This document shows, piece after piece, positions 10,992 to 21,997 of a stretch of 64,000 nucleotides of DNA. Source of the stretch: an uncultured Acidovorax sp. (lineage in GTDB: Bacteria; Pseudomonadota; Gammaproteobacteria; Burkholderiales; Burkholderiaceae_C); the NCBI GenBank assembly GCA_913774625.1, contig CAJYHL010000008.1, positions 1 through 64,000 of the forward strand, read 5' to 3'. A program made the translations under genes and the position numbers. Numbering within the stretch: position 1 is the first letter of the stretch; each line of letters starts with the position of its first letter. The notes under the pieces are model-generated. The model was not told the DNA's origin. It made no database searches and was given only the letters and a program-made list of their open reading frames with translations.

Positions 10992-11777
10992 GTGCTGCGT
11001 TTCCGCAACCTGGCCAGCGGCAGCACGGGCAATGCCACGCTGGTCGAAGGCGGCGGCGCGGGCGGACAGCCCGCGCGCAGGCTGCTGGTGGATTGCGGCC
11101 TGGGCATCCGCCAGCTGGAATGGCGCCTGGGTGCTGCGGGCGTGGCGCTCGACCAGCTCGACGCCGTCTTCATCACCCACGAGCATTCAGACCACATCGG
11201 CTGCGTGCAGAAGCTGGCGCTGCGCCACCGCGTGCCGGTCTGGATGAGCCAGGACACCCACGAGGCCCTGGGCAGCCCCGATTTCGACGGCCTGCTGCGC
11301 TTCGCGCGCGACGGCGAGGCCATCGACCTGGGCGCTTTCGAGGCGCACCCCTTCACCGTTCCGCACGACGCCCGCGAGCCCCTGCATCTGCGCTGCAGCG
11401 ACGGCGCCACCCGCATCGGCCTGCTGACCGACCTGGGCCATGCCTCGGAACACGTGCTGGAGCAGCTGCAGGGCTGCCACGCGCTGCTGCTGGAGTCCAA
11501 CCACGATGCGGACATGCTGCAGGCATCGGCCTACCCCGCCTTCCTGAAGCGGCGCATCAGCGGCCGCCTGGGCCACCTGCCCAACCATGTGGCGGCCACC
11601 ATCCTGGGCGCTGTGCGCCACGGGGGCCTGCAGCGCGTCGTCGCGGCCCACCTGAGCGCGCAGAACAACCGGCCCGAGCTGGCGCGCGCCGCGCTGGCAG
11701 ATGCCCTGGGCTGGCCCGCCGAAGGCATCGACGTCGCCCATCCGCGTGAAGGCACTGGCTGGATCGAGGTGAGGTGA
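10992..11777 (+). CDS. MBL-fold metallo-hydrolase, YycJ-like (261 aa)
   Basis: A metallo-beta-lactamase-fold hydrolase. The N-terminal strand RFRNLASGSTGN and the metal motif THEHSDHIG (HxHxDH) place it near the YycJ/WalJ group of putative nucleases or phosphodiesterases. A later Asp (LLTDLGH) and His (AAHLSAQNN) complete the two-metal site. The start GTG 10992 lies 11 nt after the bamC stop, implying translational linkage. The substrate is unknown. Confidence 0.85.
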   Translation: MLRFRNLASGSTGNATLVEGGGAGGQPARRLLVDCGLGIRQLEWRLGAAGVALDQLDAVFITHEHSDHIGCVQKLALRHRVPVWMSQDTHEALGSPDFDGLLRFARDGEAIDLGAFEAHPFTVPHDAREPLHLRCSDGATRIGLLTDLGHASEHVLEQLQGCHALLLESNHDADMLQASAYPAFLKRRISGRLGHLPNHVAATILGAVRHGGLQRVVAAHLSAQNNRPELARAALADALGWPAEGIDVAHPREGTGWIEVR

Positions 11778-11852
11778 GTTGAGCTGAACCGCACTGAGCT
11801 AAACCGAACACCCGGCCCGGGCGAGGAAACGGGCAGCGAGGCAGCAGCGGAC

Positions 11853-11887
11853 GAAAAAAAGCCCCGACCGAAGGTACGGGGCTTTTT
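11853..11887. terminator. Bidirectional terminator
   Basis: A7, the stem AGCCCCG (11860-11866) paired with CGGGGCT (11877-11883), and a T6 run. It separates the MBL gene (plus) from the Ala-rich lipoprotein gene (minus) and can serve both. Confidence 0.85.
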
Positions 11888-11931
11888 TGGACCTGAGCCC
11901 CGGCGGCAAGCCAGGGCGGAGCCAGGAGAGC

Positions 11932-12210
11932 TTACTTGGCTGCGGAAGCGCCAGCGGTAGCGGCGGCAGCAGCGGCGTCGGCACCGGCAGCAGCCTCGGA
12001 AGCGGCAGCGGCGGGAGCAGCAGCAGGAGCGGATGCGTCGGAAGCAGCGGCAGCGGGTGCAGCAGCGTCGGAAGCGGCAGGAGCAGCGGCCGGCGCGGCA
12101 GCAGGAGCTTCCACAGCGGGAGCGGCAGCAGGAGCGGGCTCTTCCTTCTTGCCGCAGGCGGCGAGGGCAGCAGCAGCGATCAGGGCGGCCAGGACGACGG
12201 AATTCTTCAT
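11932..12210 (-). CDS. Ala/Pro-rich small lipoprotein (92 aa)
   Basis: The product begins with a lipoprotein signal (MKNSVVLAALIAAAALAACGKK, lipobox Cys19). The rest is a low-complexity Ala/Pro/Ser/Asp tail with repeated AAPAASDA-like units. No domain is recognisable, and the tail is probably a flexible periplasmic or outer-membrane linker. The start at 12210 is fixed by the signal peptide and by GAGGAAA upstream; the longer frame to 12405 is not supported. Similar Ala-rich lipoproteins are common in this family, with unknown function. Confidence 0.75.
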   Translation of the reverse strand: MKNSVVLAALIAAAALAACGKKEEPAPAAAPAVEAPAAAPAAAPAASDAAAPAAAASDASAPAAAPAAAASEAAAGADAAAAAATAGASAAK

Positions 12211-12330
12211 TTCAGGTTTCCTCTTGGACAAACGGGATTCTTCGAATGGACAACACCGTCCACCTCTTGCAGCGGTCCGGTTGGCCAGGCATGCCACGCG
12301 GCATGCATGTGGTGATGAGGCCAACGCGAA

Positions 12331-12360
12331 ATTATAAGGAGTTTCGTCAATAGCCAGTAA
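12331..12360 (-). promoter_or_regulatory. Promoter of the Ala-rich lipoprotein gene
   Basis: On the minus strand a perfect -10 TATAAT (12331-12336) lies 18 bp from a fair -35 TTACTG (12355-12360). The leader would be about 110 nt and contains a 7-bp hairpin GCATGCC-ACGC-GGCATGC at 12289-12306. The hairpin could affect stability or translation. Confidence 0.6.
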
Positions 12361-12411
12361 CACCGAGACGGCGGCGCAACGCGCGAAACACCCGGAAGAT
12401 GTCAAAGATCA

Positions 12412-12939
12412 TCACAAGCCGAGCGTGGTCGCCGGAAATCCCGGTGAACTCCTGCGCAGCAGCCATTCGTCCAGAGACTGCCGCAGCAGCAGGCGCCGCC
12501 CGGGCTCGCGACCGGCCATGCCCACGCAGCGCTGCGCATCCAGGCGCTGCAGCGCCCAGCCCGGCGACCAGAGGGCGCTGGGCACGTCGCCGGGCTGGGC
12601 GCTGGCCGCCTTGCGGCAGGCGACGATATGGCCCCAGGTGCCGCGCCACTGGACGAAACGCGCATGCTGGCGCTGCAGGGGGCCGAAGTCCGCCGCCAGC
12701 AGCGTGCAGCTGCGGCCGGTGCGTGCCCAGGCCTGCAGCGATTGCTCCACGGCGAGCTCGCCCAGCGGCCAGTCCTGGAAGTCGGGGTCGCTGAGCACGA
12801 GTTCGGGCCAGCCTTCCCGCGCCGCGCAGGCCAGGGCGTCGCGGACGAGCTGGCGGAAGTCCTCGCGGCCTGCGAAGCGGCCCTCGGGCAGGCTGCCGCC
12901 CGGCGTTTGCTGTGCTTGTGCGGCATCCCGAGGTGTCAT
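12412..12939 (-). CDS. Conserved hypothetical protein downstream of roxA (175 aa)
   Basis: A soluble protein of alternating helices and strands with no signal peptide. Readable segments include REDFRQLVRDALACA, ELVLSDPDFQDWPLGE and FVQWRGTWGHIVACRKA. The last third contains LWSPGWALQRLDAQRCVG and ends in a short Arg-rich helix. I do not recognise a named family with confidence; the overall pattern resembles small phospholipase-D-like or DUF proteins found beside cupin genes in betaproteobacteria. The ATG at 12939 lies 38 nt after the roxA stop, so the two are probably cotranscribed. Confidence 0.7.
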   Translation of the reverse strand: MTPRDAAQAQQTPGGSLPEGRFAGREDFRQLVRDALACAAREGWPELVLSDPDFQDWPLGELAVEQSLQAWARTGRSCTLLAADFGPLQRQHARFVQWRGTWGHIVACRKAASAQPGDVPSALWSPGWALQRLDAQRCVGMAGREPGRRLLLRQSLDEWLLRRSSPGFPATTLGL

Positions 12940-12977
12940 GCGGCGCTCCTTCGGCTCGATGGTGGAAAGAGGCCCGT

Positions 12978-14111
12978 TCAGCCTTGCGGCGCGAGCGAAT
13001 GTACCCAGCCGCTGTCGCACCAGGCCGACAGCAGCTCCAGCGCATCGTCGCTGGCCCGGGCCAGGTCCTGCGCGGAAAGCGAGCGCTCGTCCGCCAGCCG
13101 GCGCATCAGCGTGGCATCGCGCCCGCCGGCGCGGTAGCTCTCGCCGTTGATGAAGACGTGGCGATCGTCGTACATCATGCGGGTGCGGCGGTCCAGCGCA
13201 ACGCCCTCCAGCAGACCGCCGGGCGGAGCCGGATCGAACCAGACGTTGGGCTTGGGCTCGGTCAGGGATTCGCCCAGGGCGCGCTCCAGGGCCTGCGGGT
13301 CGGCCAGCGCGCGCTGCACCGCGTCGCGCACGAAATCCTGCAGGGCCGCGGGAATGGCGCCGGGCTGGGCGACGGCCTCCTGGCGCGGGTCGCGGTAGAT
13401 CGGCGTGTCCTCCTCGTCGCCGGCTTCGTCGGCCAGCCGCAGCAGCACGTTCTGCGCCACGTCGGCGCGGCTGGGCGAGCGAAAGCCGATGGAATAGGTC
13501 ATGCACTCGCCCTCGGCGATGCCGTCGTGCGCCCAACGCGGCGGCAGATAGAGCATGTCGCCGGGCTCCAGCACGAATTCCTCCTCGGGCTCGAAATGCT
13601 CCAGCACCTTGAGCGGAATGCCTTCGCGCAGCGTCAGGTCCCTCTGACGGCCGATGCGCCAGCGGCGGCGGCCATGCGCCTGCAGCAGGAAGACGTCGTA
13701 GCTGTCGAAATGCGGGCCGACGCCGCCGCCATAGCTGGCGTAGCTGATCATCAGATCGTCCAGGCGCGCCTCGGGCACGAAGCGGAACTGCTGCATCAGC
13801 TGGTGGACGCCGTCGTCGTGCAGGTCAACGCCCTGCACCAGCACGGTCCAGCCGGGCTGTTGCAGCGGCGGCAGGCTGCGGCGCGCCAGCGGGCCGTGGC
13901 TCAGCTTCCAGCGGCCGCCGTCCTGCTGCTGGATGAGGCGCGACTCCACGCCCTCCTCGCCGGCCAGGGCCAGCAGCCGGGCGCGCGGGATCAGCGGCGC
14001 GAAGCCGGGAATCGCCTGGCGTACCAGCAGGGGCTTCTTGTGCCAGTGGCGGCGCATGAACTGGGAGGCGGTGAGCCCGCCCAGCAGGGCGAGCGGAGTG
14101 TTGATATCCAT
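12978..14111 (-). CDS. roxA: Ribosomal oxygenase of the cupin/JmjC type, RoxA/YcfD-like (377 aa)
   Basis: A 2-oxoglutarate/Fe(II) oxygenase; E. coli YcfD (RoxA) hydroxylates an arginine of ribosomal protein uL16. The cupin core shows the metal ligands His and Asp in GPHFDSYDVFLLQ, with the distal His in PRWAHDG. The N-terminus has the typical HWHKKPLLVRQAIPGF segment. A winged-helix-like C-terminal domain follows (about 220-377). Start ATG 14111 (MDINTPLALLGG). The length is close to the E. coli protein. The substrate is inferred from the family. Confidence 0.85.
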   Translation of the reverse strand: MDINTPLALLGGLTASQFMRRHWHKKPLLVRQAIPGFAPLIPRARLLALAGEEGVESRLIQQQDGGRWKLSHGPLARRSLPPLQQPGWTVLVQGVDLHDDGVHQLMQQFRFVPEARLDDLMISYASYGGGVGPHFDSYDVFLLQAHGRRRWRIGRQRDLTLREGIPLKVLEHFEPEEEFVLEPGDMLYLPPRWAHDGIAEGECMTYSIGFRSPSRADVAQNVLLRLADEAGDEEDTPIYRDPRQEAVAQPGAIPAALQDFVRDAVQRALADPQALERALGESLTEPKPNVWFDPAPPGGLLEGVALDRRTRMMYDDRHVFINGESYRAGGRDATLMRRLADERSLSAQDLARASDDALELLSAWCDSGWVHSLAPQG

Positions 14112-14264
14112 GAAGCAGCGGTTCCGGGAGTGAGCGGGAAAACAGGCCGGCATTGTCCTATGCGGCGCTGTCCGCGCGAAAAGACCGAGCCCTGCGGACG
14201 GCGCCCGCCCCGCCTAACATGGCGGGTGCATCACGAACGAGCATCACCGAAAGAGGAGACAACC

Positions 14265-15716
14265 ATGATCGAACAAAGCATGCTGATCGCCGGCCAGTCC
14301 GTACAGGCCGGCAACGGCGCCACCTTCGAGCGCCGCAACCCGCTGGACGGCACCGTGGCCACGCGCGCACCGGCCGCCACGCCCCAGGACGCGGTGCGCG
14401 CCGTCGAGGCCGCGCACAAGGCCTTCCCCGCCTGGGCCGCGCTGGGTCCCACCGAACGCCGCCAGATGCTGATGAAGGCTTCGCAGGCGCTGGAGGCCCG
14501 GACCGGCGCCTTCGCCGCCGCCATGGCCGCCGAAACCGGCGCCTCGGGCCTCTGGGCCGGCTTCAATGTGCATCTGGCCGCCGGCATGCTGCTGGAGGCC
14601 GCGTCGCTCACCACGCAGATCAGCGGGCAGGTCATTCCATCGGACGTGCCGGGCAGCCTGGCCATGGCGGTGCGCCAGCCGGCCGGCGTGGTACTGGGCA
14701 TCGCGCCCTGGAACGCGCCCGTGATACTGGGCGTGCGTGCCATCGCCACGCCGCTGGCTTGCGGCAACACGGTGGTGCTCAAGGGCTCGGAGCTGTGCCC
14801 GGCCACCCACGGCCTGATCATCGAGGCGCTGCAGGAAGGCGGCCTGCCGCCCGGCGTCGTCAACTTCGTGACCAATGCGCCCGACGATGCCGGCGCCGTG
14901 GTGGAGGCCATGGTCGCCCACCCGGCCGTGCGCCGCGTGAACTTCACCGGCTCCACGCGCGTGGGCCGCATCATCGGCCAGACCTGCGCCAAGCACCTCA
15001 AGCCCGCCGTGCTGGAGCTGGGCGGCAAGGCGCCTTTCCTGGTGCTGGACGATGCCGACATCGACGCCGCCGTGGCCGGCTGCACCTTCGGCGCCTTCGC
15101 CAATTCGGGGCAGATCTGCATGTCCACCGAACGCATCATCGTGGACGAGGCCGTGGCCGATGACTTTCTCGCCAAGCTGGTGGCGCGCGCCGAAGCGCTG
15201 CCGCTGGGCGACCCGCGCCAGGGGCCGGTGGTGCTGGGCTCGGTGGTGGACATGGCCACCGTGGAGCGCGCCAACCGCCTGATCGACGACGCGCTGGCCA
15301 AGGGCGCGAAGCTGCTGTGCGGCGGCAAGGCCGGCGACACGCTGATGCCGGCCACGCTGATCGACGGCGTCACGCCCGCCATGGACATCTTCCGCGAGGA
15401 GACCTTCGCGCCGGTCAAGGCCATCGTGCGCGTGCGCGGCGAGGAGGAAGCCATCGCCATGGCCAACGACAACGAGTTCGGCCTGGCCTCGTCCGTCTAT
15501 ACCCGAGACACAGCCCGCGGCTGGCGCGTGGCGGCCCGCATCCAGGCCGGCATCTGCCACGTCAACGGGCCCACCGTGCACGACGAGGCGCAAATGCCCT
15601 TCGGCGGCGTGAAGCATTCGGGCTACGGCCACTTCGGCGGCCAGGCCGGCATCGATGCCTTCACCGACCTCCGCTGGGTGACCATGCAGACCGCGCCGCG
15701 CCACTACCCGTTCTGA
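14265..15716 (+). CDS. NAD(P)-dependent aldehyde dehydrogenase, vanillin/salicylaldehyde type (483 aa)
   Basis: Oxidises an aldehyde to its acid. The Rossmann domain shows GIAPWNAPVILG; the catalytic Glu lies in VLELGGKAP and the nucleophile Cys in ANSGQICMSTERIIV. The GQICMSTERIIV variant is usual in vanillin and salicylaldehyde dehydrogenases, which suggests an aromatic aldehyde, but no aromatic pathway gene is adjacent. Start ATG 14265 is preceded by AGAGGAGA. The gene is divergent from roxA and stands alone. Confidence 0.88.
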   Translation: MIEQSMLIAGQSVQAGNGATFERRNPLDGTVATRAPAATPQDAVRAVEAAHKAFPAWAALGPTERRQMLMKASQALEARTGAFAAAMAAETGASGLWAGFNVHLAAGMLLEAASLTTQISGQVIPSDVPGSLAMAVRQPAGVVLGIAPWNAPVILGVRAIATPLACGNTVVLKGSELCPATHGLIIEALQEGGLPPGVVNFVTNAPDDAGAVVEAMVAHPAVRRVNFTGSTRVGRIIGQTCAKHLKPAVLELGGKAPFLVLDDADIDAAVAGCTFGAFANSGQICMSTERIIVDEAVADDFLAKLVARAEALPLGDPRQGPVVLGSVVDMATVERANRLIDDALAKGAKLLCGGKAGDTLMPATLIDGVTPAMDIFREETFAPVKAIVRVRGEEEAIAMANDNEFGLASSVYTRDTARGWRVAARIQAGICHVNGPTVHDEAQMPFGGVKHSGYGHFGGQAGIDAFTDLRWVTMQTAPRHYPF

Positions 15717-15850
15717 CCGCATCCGGCCGTCCTGGGAGCGACCGTGGGAAAATCGGGCCCAGCGGCCGCCGTCTGCCTTCGTGAAAACGGAGCACCGGCG
15801 GCCTTCCATCTTTCCCCATCGCGGCATCGACCGCGCAAGCTGCACACACC

Positions 15851-16375
15851 ATGGAAATCACCCCACAATGCGTGGTCGCTCTGACCTGGACCCTGAAAGA
15901 CACCCTGGGCGAGGAACTGGACGTGCTCGATGAGCCCGTGGAATTCCTGGTCGGCGGCGACGACCTGCTGGCCCGGGTGGAAGAAGCCCTGCAGGGCCAC
16001 GCGGCCGGCTCCAGGCTGGACCTGCACCTGGAGCCCGAAGAAGCCTTCGGCGACTACCAGGACAAGCTGCTGTTCCTGGAGCCGCGCAATCTCTTCCCCG
16101 CCGACATCGAGGAAGGCATGACCTTCGAGGGCTCTGCCCTGCCCGCCGGCTGCAATCCCGATGCGCCGCGCGATGCGCTCTACACCGTCGCCCAGCTCTA
16201 CCCCGACCATGTGGTGCTCGACGGCAACCATCCGCTGGCCGGCATCGCGCTGCGGCTGCACCTGCAGGTGGAAGGCGTGCGCGAGGCGACCGAAGAGGAG
16301 ATCGGCCGCGGCACGGCCGGCACGGGCTTCTTCCGCATCCAGCCGCAGGGCCCGGAAGACGGTGTCCTGCACTGA
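15851..16375 (+). CDS. FKBP-type peptidyl-prolyl isomerase, SlyD-like (174 aa)
   Basis: A prolyl isomerase/chaperone. The split FKBP fold shows LVGGDDLLARVEEALQG and the insert-in-flap domain ending in VVLDGNHPLAG, the SlyD signature. Unlike E. coli SlyD it lacks the long His/Cys-rich metal-binding tail; the last residues are GPEDGVLH. A nickel-delivery role is therefore less likely than a general folding role. A strong terminator follows 6 nt after the stop. Confidence 0.85.
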   Translation: MEITPQCVVALTWTLKDTLGEELDVLDEPVEFLVGGDDLLARVEEALQGHAAGSRLDLHLEPEEAFGDYQDKLLFLEPRNLFPADIEEGMTFEGSALPAGCNPDAPRDALYTVAQLYPDHVVLDGNHPLAGIALRLHLQVEGVREATEEEIGRGTAGTGFFRIQPQGPEDGVLH

Positions 16376-16381
16376 TTTCCA

Positions 16382-16415
16382 AAGATAAAGGGCCCCACGG
16401 GGCCCTTTATCTTTT
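16382..16415. terminator. Bidirectional terminator
   Basis: A 14-bp perfect stem, AAGATAAAGGGCCC (16382-16395) paired with its complement (16400-16413), with a 4-nt loop. It lies between the convergent SlyD gene and glycine-zipper lipoprotein gene. Confidence 0.9.
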
Positions 16416-16464
16416 CGTGCGGCCGGCGCAAAGCCTGCCTTGCGCCAGGACGGGCCTTGTTACG

Positions 16465-16983
16465 TTACATCCGCGAGATCTGACCGCCACCGCTGATGCG
16501 CACACGGTCGCCGGGGCGCAGATCGCCGGGCGAGGGCACGTCGAAGACGCGCTGGCCGCCGTTGTCGAGGTTGATGATCAGGCGGTAGTTGCCGTTGACG
16601 GCGCCGCCGGCATTGGCGTTGGCGCGGCCTTCGATGGCATTGCCCGCGAAACCGCCGCCGATGGCACCTGCTGCCGTGGCCGCAGCGCGGCCCATGCCGC
16701 CACCGATCTGGTTGCCCAGCACGCCGCCGACCACCGCACCCAGCAGGGCGCCCGCGCCACTGGTGCCGCCGCTGCGGGCCTGGGGCAGCTCGATGTTGGC
16801 CACGGTGCCGTATTCCGTGCCGTACTGGTTGTTGGCGCCGGCCGGATAGCTGCCGTAGCCCTGCGTGGGCTGCGGCTGGGCCGCCGGATATTGCGGATAC
16901 ATGGGCTGCTGGGCGCAGGCAGCCAGCGAGCCGGCAATGACGACGGAAGCAGCCAGGGTGGCCAGACGGGACGAGGTACGCAT
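16465..16983 (-). CDS. Glycine-zipper 2TM-domain lipoprotein (172 aa)
   Basis: An outer-membrane lipoprotein of the SlyB-like type. The signal peptide ends in LAAC. A Pro/Gln/Tyr-rich linker follows, then a glycine zipper (GAGALLGAVVGGVLGNQIGG and a second G-rich run) able to form a membrane hairpin. The C-terminal 45 residues form a small beta domain (YRLIINLDNGGQRVFDV). Start ATG 16983 has AAGGAGA at good spacing. Function is probably envelope integrity, inferred from the family. Confidence 0.8.
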   Translation of the reverse strand: MRTSSRLATLAASVVIAGSLAACAQQPMYPQYPAAQPQPTQGYGSYPAGANNQYGTEYGTVANIELPQARSGGTSGAGALLGAVVGGVLGNQIGGGMGRAAATAAGAIGGGFAGNAIEGRANANAGGAVNGNYRLIINLDNGGQRVFDVPSPGDLRPGDRVRISGGGQISRM

Positions 16984-17148
16984 GGTTGGATCTCCTTGTG
17001 TCTCAGCAATGGCCGACAGGGCCTCTGCGTTGACGGATTGAACCATTGCTCACATTTGCCCGCTGCGGGCCGCCATGCGCAATGGGCGTAGTGCGGCCTC
17101 CTACAAGGCCCGCTCAAGCCCTGCACGGACGGTCGGACGGCGACTCGG

Positions 17149-17598
17149 CTATTGCTTGCCGGTCGAGCCGTAGCCGCCCTGGCCGCGCTCGGAGGCCCCG
17201 CTGAATTCATCCACCACGTTGAACCGGGCCTGCACCACCGGCACGATGACGAGCTGCGCGAGCCGGTCCATGGGCTGCAGGGTGAACGCGGTGGCGCTGC
17301 GGTTCCAGGCGCTCACCATGAGCTGGCCCTGGTAGTCGCTGTCGATCAGGCCCACCAGGTTGCCCAGCACGATGCCGTGCTTGTGGCCCAGGCCCGAGCG
17401 CGGCAGGATCATCGCGGCATAGCCCGGGTCCTGCAGGTGGATGGCGATGCCGGTGGGCACGAGCTGCCAGGCATTGGGCTCCAGGGTCAGCGGCGCGTCC
17501 AGGCAGGCACGCAGGTCCAGGCCGGCGCTGCCGGGGGTGGCGTAGGCGGGCAGCTGCTCCGCCATGCGGAGGTCGAGAATCTTGAGGTCGATCTTCAT
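17149..17598 (-). CDS. dut: dUTP pyrophosphatase (149 aa)
   Basis: Hydrolyses dUTP to dUMP, keeping uracil out of DNA. All five trimeric dUTPase motifs are visible: [32 protein letters not shown] with the catalytic Asp, [10 protein letters not shown], and the glycine-rich C-terminal arm [11 protein letters not shown]. The length is normal. It lies downstream of coaBC on the same strand with a 123-bp gap, the same neighbourhood as in E. coli. Confidence 0.97.
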   Translation of the reverse strand: MKIDLKILDLRMAEQLPAYATPGSAGLDLRACLDAPLTLEPNAWQLVPTGIAIHLQDPGYAAMILPRSGLGHKHGIVLGNLVGLIDSDYQGQLMVSAWNRSATAFTLQPMDRLAQLVIVPVVQARFNVVDEFSGASERGQGGYGSTGKQ

Positions 17599-17721
17599 GG
17601 GAAAACGGCGGACGGCCAGGTCCGCGATGGGATGGAGGAATTGGAACGAAATGGAAAGAGCCGCCCGGCCGGCAAGGCTGGCGGCTGACGGGCGGGCACT
17701 CGGGCGAGGCCGGATGCGCCG

Positions 17722-18942
17722 TCAGTGCGCAGGCGGCACGCGCCGGGCGATCTCCGCGACCAGGCGGCCGGCCAGTTCATGCTTGGAGGCGCGCCCCAGG
17801 TCGCTGTGGCCCTGCTCGTCGAACAGCACCAGGGCATTGTCGTCCTGCCCGAAGGTGGCCGGACCGATATTGCCCACCAGCAGCGGCACGCCCTTGCGCG
17901 CGCGCTTGGCGCTGGCATGGGCGACGAGGTCCTCGCTTTCGGCTGCGAAGCCCACGCAGAAGAGCGCGCCCGAGCGGGCCCGCTCGGACCGCGCCACGGT
18001 GGCCAGGATGTCCGCGTTCTCGACGAAGCCCAGCACAGGCACCTCGCCCGAGCCGTCCTTCTTGATCTTCTGCGTGGCGGCCTGTGCCGGGCGCCAGTCG
18101 GCCACGGCGGCGGTCGCGATGAAGATAGTGGCGTCCTGCGCCAGCGGCACGACGGCCTGCAGCATGTCGTCCGCGGACCTCACGTCGATGCGCCGCACGC
18201 CGCGCGGCGTGGGCAGGTCCACCGGGCCGGCCACCAGCGTGACCTCGGCGCCCGCGGCGCGGGCCGCGCGGGCGATGGCGAAGCCCATCTTGCCGCTGGA
18301 GAGGTTGGTGATGCCGCGCACCGGGTCGATCGCCTCGAAGGTGGGGCCGGCCGTGACCAGCACGCGCTGGCCGGCCAGCAATCGGGGCGTGAAGAAGGCT
18401 GCCAGCTCTTCCATGATCTCGGCGGGCTCCAGCATGCGGCCGTCGCCGGTTTCGCCGCAGGCCTGCTCGCCCCTGCCCACGCCCAGCACGGTGGCGCCGT
18501 CGGCCGCCACCTGGGCCAGGTTGCGCTGCGTGGCGGGATGCGCCCACATCTCGCGGTTCATGGCCGGCGCCAGCAGCAGCGGCACGCGCTCGGCCGGCCG
18601 CGCCAGGCACAGAAGGCTCAGCAGTTCGTCGGCCCGGCCCTGCACCAGGCGGGCGATGAAATCGGCGCTGCAGGGCGCGATGAGGATCGCGTCGGCCTCG
18701 CGGCTCAGGTTGATGTGCGGCATGTTGTTGGCTTCGCGCGCATCCCACTGCGAACCGTAGACGGCGTGGCCGCTCAGCGCCTGCATGGTCACCGGCGTGA
18801 TGAACTGGCCGGCGGCCTCGGTCATCACCACCTGCACCGTGGCGCCGGCCTTGACCAGCAGCCGGGTGAGTTCGGCGGCCTTGTAGCAGGCCACGCCCCC
18901 GCTCAGGCCCAGGACGATGTGTTTGCCAGCAAGCTCATTCAT
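17722..18942 (-). CDS. coaBC: Bifunctional phosphopantothenoylcysteine decarboxylase / phosphopantothenate-cysteine ligase (406 aa)
   Basis: Two steps of coenzyme A synthesis. The N-terminal flavoprotein domain (about 1-190) has GLSGGVACYKAAEL, the catalytic His in HINLSREAD and the PAMNREMW motif. The C-terminal CTP-dependent ligase domain (about 190-406) has VTAGPTFEAIDPVRGITN and CVGFAAE. The start ATG 18942 gives MNELAGKHIVLGLSGG. A TAAATT hexamer ends 8 nt before it with no ribosome binding site, so it may be leaderless. It is divergent from pyrG. Confidence 0.95.
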   Translation of the reverse strand: MNELAGKHIVLGLSGGVACYKAAELTRLLVKAGATVQVVMTEAAGQFITPVTMQALSGHAVYGSQWDAREANNMPHINLSREADAILIAPCSADFIARLVQGRADELLSLLCLARPAERVPLLLAPAMNREMWAHPATQRNLAQVAADGATVLGVGRGEQACGETGDGRMLEPAEIMEELAAFFTPRLLAGQRVLVTAGPTFEAIDPVRGITNLSSGKMGFAIARAARAAGAEVTLVAGPVDLPTPRGVRRIDVRSADDMLQAVVPLAQDATIFIATAAVADWRPAQAATQKIKKDGSGEVPVLGFVENADILATVARSERARSGALFCVGFAAESEDLVAHASAKRARKGVPLLVGNIGPATFGQDDNALVLFDEQGHSDLGRASKHELAGRLVAEIARRVPPAH

Positions 18943-19014
18943 GGGGGCGCAATTTAGCAGACGGTGGACAAAGGCCATGGCCCGGCGCGCGGAGCCCGCC
19001 GCCGGGCCGGCCTC

Positions 19015-20756
<1,742 letters not shown>

Positions 20757-20780
20757 AGGCCCCCAAGGAGACACGACACC

Positions 20781-21638
20781 ATGCAACTGTGCGGCTTCAA
20801 CGTCGGCCTCGACCAGCGCTTCTTCCTGATCGCGGGCACCTGCTCCATCGAAGGCCAGCAGATGTCCCTGGACGTCGCCGGCCAGCTCAAGGAGATCTGC
20901 GCGCCGCTGGGCATTCCGCTGATCTACAAGGGCTCGTTCGACAAGGCCAACCGCTCCTCGGGCTCCAGCAAGCGCGGCGTGGGCCTGGAGGCGGGCCTGA
21001 AGATCCTCGACGAAGTGCGCCGCCAGCTGCAGCTGCCCATCCTGACCGACGTGCACGATACGGCCCAGGTGGCCGAGGTCGCCAGCGTGGTCGATGTGCT
21101 GCAGACACCCGCCTTCCTGTGCCGCCAGACCGACTTCATCCGCGCCGTGGCGCAGTCGGGCAAGCCGGTGAACATCAAGAAGGGCCAGTTCCTCGCGCCC
21201 TGGGACATGAAGAACGTCATCGACAAGGCCCGTGCCGCCGCCGAAGAGGCAGGCCTGTCGCCCGACCGCTTCCTCGCCTGCGAGCGCGGCGTGAGCTTCG
21301 GCTACAACAACCTGGTGGCCGACATGACCAGCCTGGCCGAGATGCGCAAGTCCGGCGCGCCCGTGGTGTTCGACGTGACCCACTCGGTGCAGAAGCCCGG
21401 CGGCCAGGGCACGGTCAGCGGCGGCGCGCGCGAGATGGTGCCGGTGCTGGCCCGCGCCGGCGTGGCCGCGGGCGTGGCAGGCCTCTTCATGGAAACCCAC
21501 CCCAGCCCCGCCGAAGCCTGGTCCGACGGCCCCAACGCCGTGCCGCTGGCCCGCATGAAGGCGCTGCTGGAAACCCTGGTGGCGCTCGACGAGGTCACCA
21601 AGAAGAGCGGCTTCCTCGAAGACGACTTCGAAGCCTGA
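20781..21638 (+). CDS. kdsA: 3-deoxy-8-phosphooctulonate (KDO-8-P) synthase (285 aa)
   Basis: Condenses phosphoenolpyruvate and arabinose 5-phosphate for the lipopolysaccharide inner core. A TIM barrel with [53 protein letters not shown] and FMETHPSP, all family motifs. An AAGGAGA ribosome binding site precedes the ATG. It is coupled to pyrG and followed by a DUF1330 gene. Confidence 0.97.
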   Translation: MQLCGFNVGLDQRFFLIAGTCSIEGQQMSLDVAGQLKEICAPLGIPLIYKGSFDKANRSSGSSKRGVGLEAGLKILDEVRRQLQLPILTDVHDTAQVAEVASVVDVLQTPAFLCRQTDFIRAVAQSGKPVNIKKGQFLAPWDMKNVIDKARAAAEEAGLSPDRFLACERGVSFGYNNLVADMTSLAEMRKSGAPVVFDVTHSVQKPGGQGTVSGGAREMVPVLARAGVAAGVAGLFMETHPSPAEAWSDGPNAVPLARMKALLETLVALDEVTKKSGFLEDDFEA

Positions 21639-21686
21639 TCCCGAGGCCCCTCACTCATCAACTGCGACAAGAAAGAGACAAGCCCC

Positions 21687-21977
21687 ATGCCCAGCGGATA
21701 CGTCATCGCCAGCGTCACCGTCACCAACCCCGAGCAGTACGAGGAGTACAAGAAGTGGAGCACGCACGCCATGCAGGTGCATGGCGCCGAGGTGTGCATC
21801 CGCGGCGGCAAGGTCGAGGTGCTGGAAGGCGACTGGAACCCCGGCCGCATGGTGCTGCTGAAGTTCCCCTCGTTCGAGGCGGCTAAAGCCTTCTACGATA
21901 CGCCCGAATATCAGAAGGCCAAGGCGGCGCGCGAGGGCGCGGCCGTCATGCGCATGGTCTGCGTCGAAGGCGTCTGA
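21687..21977 (+). CDS. DUF1330 family protein (96 aa)
   Basis: A small dimeric alpha-beta barrel (ferredoxin-like) protein of unknown role. Visible family features are GYVIASVTVTNPEQYEEY at the N-terminus, RGGKVEVLEGDWNPGRMVLLKFPS in the middle, and FYDTPEYQKAKAAREGAA near the end. AAGAAAGAGA precedes the ATG. It lies between kdsA and eno, a conserved position in Comamonadaceae as far as I recall. Confidence 0.85.
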   Translation: MPSGYVIASVTVTNPEQYEEYKKWSTHAMQVHGAEVCIRGGKVEVLEGDWNPGRMVLLKFPSFEAAKAFYDTPEYQKAKAAREGAAVMRMVCVEGV

Positions 21978-21997
21978 GGCTGAGCCTGCGACGCTAC

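Noticed and set aside
11936-12337. Plus-strand Ala-rich open frame opposite the small lipoprotein
   Set aside because: Both strands of this GCx-rich repeat stay open; only the minus strand has a lipoprotein signal peptide, ribosome binding site, promoter and terminator.
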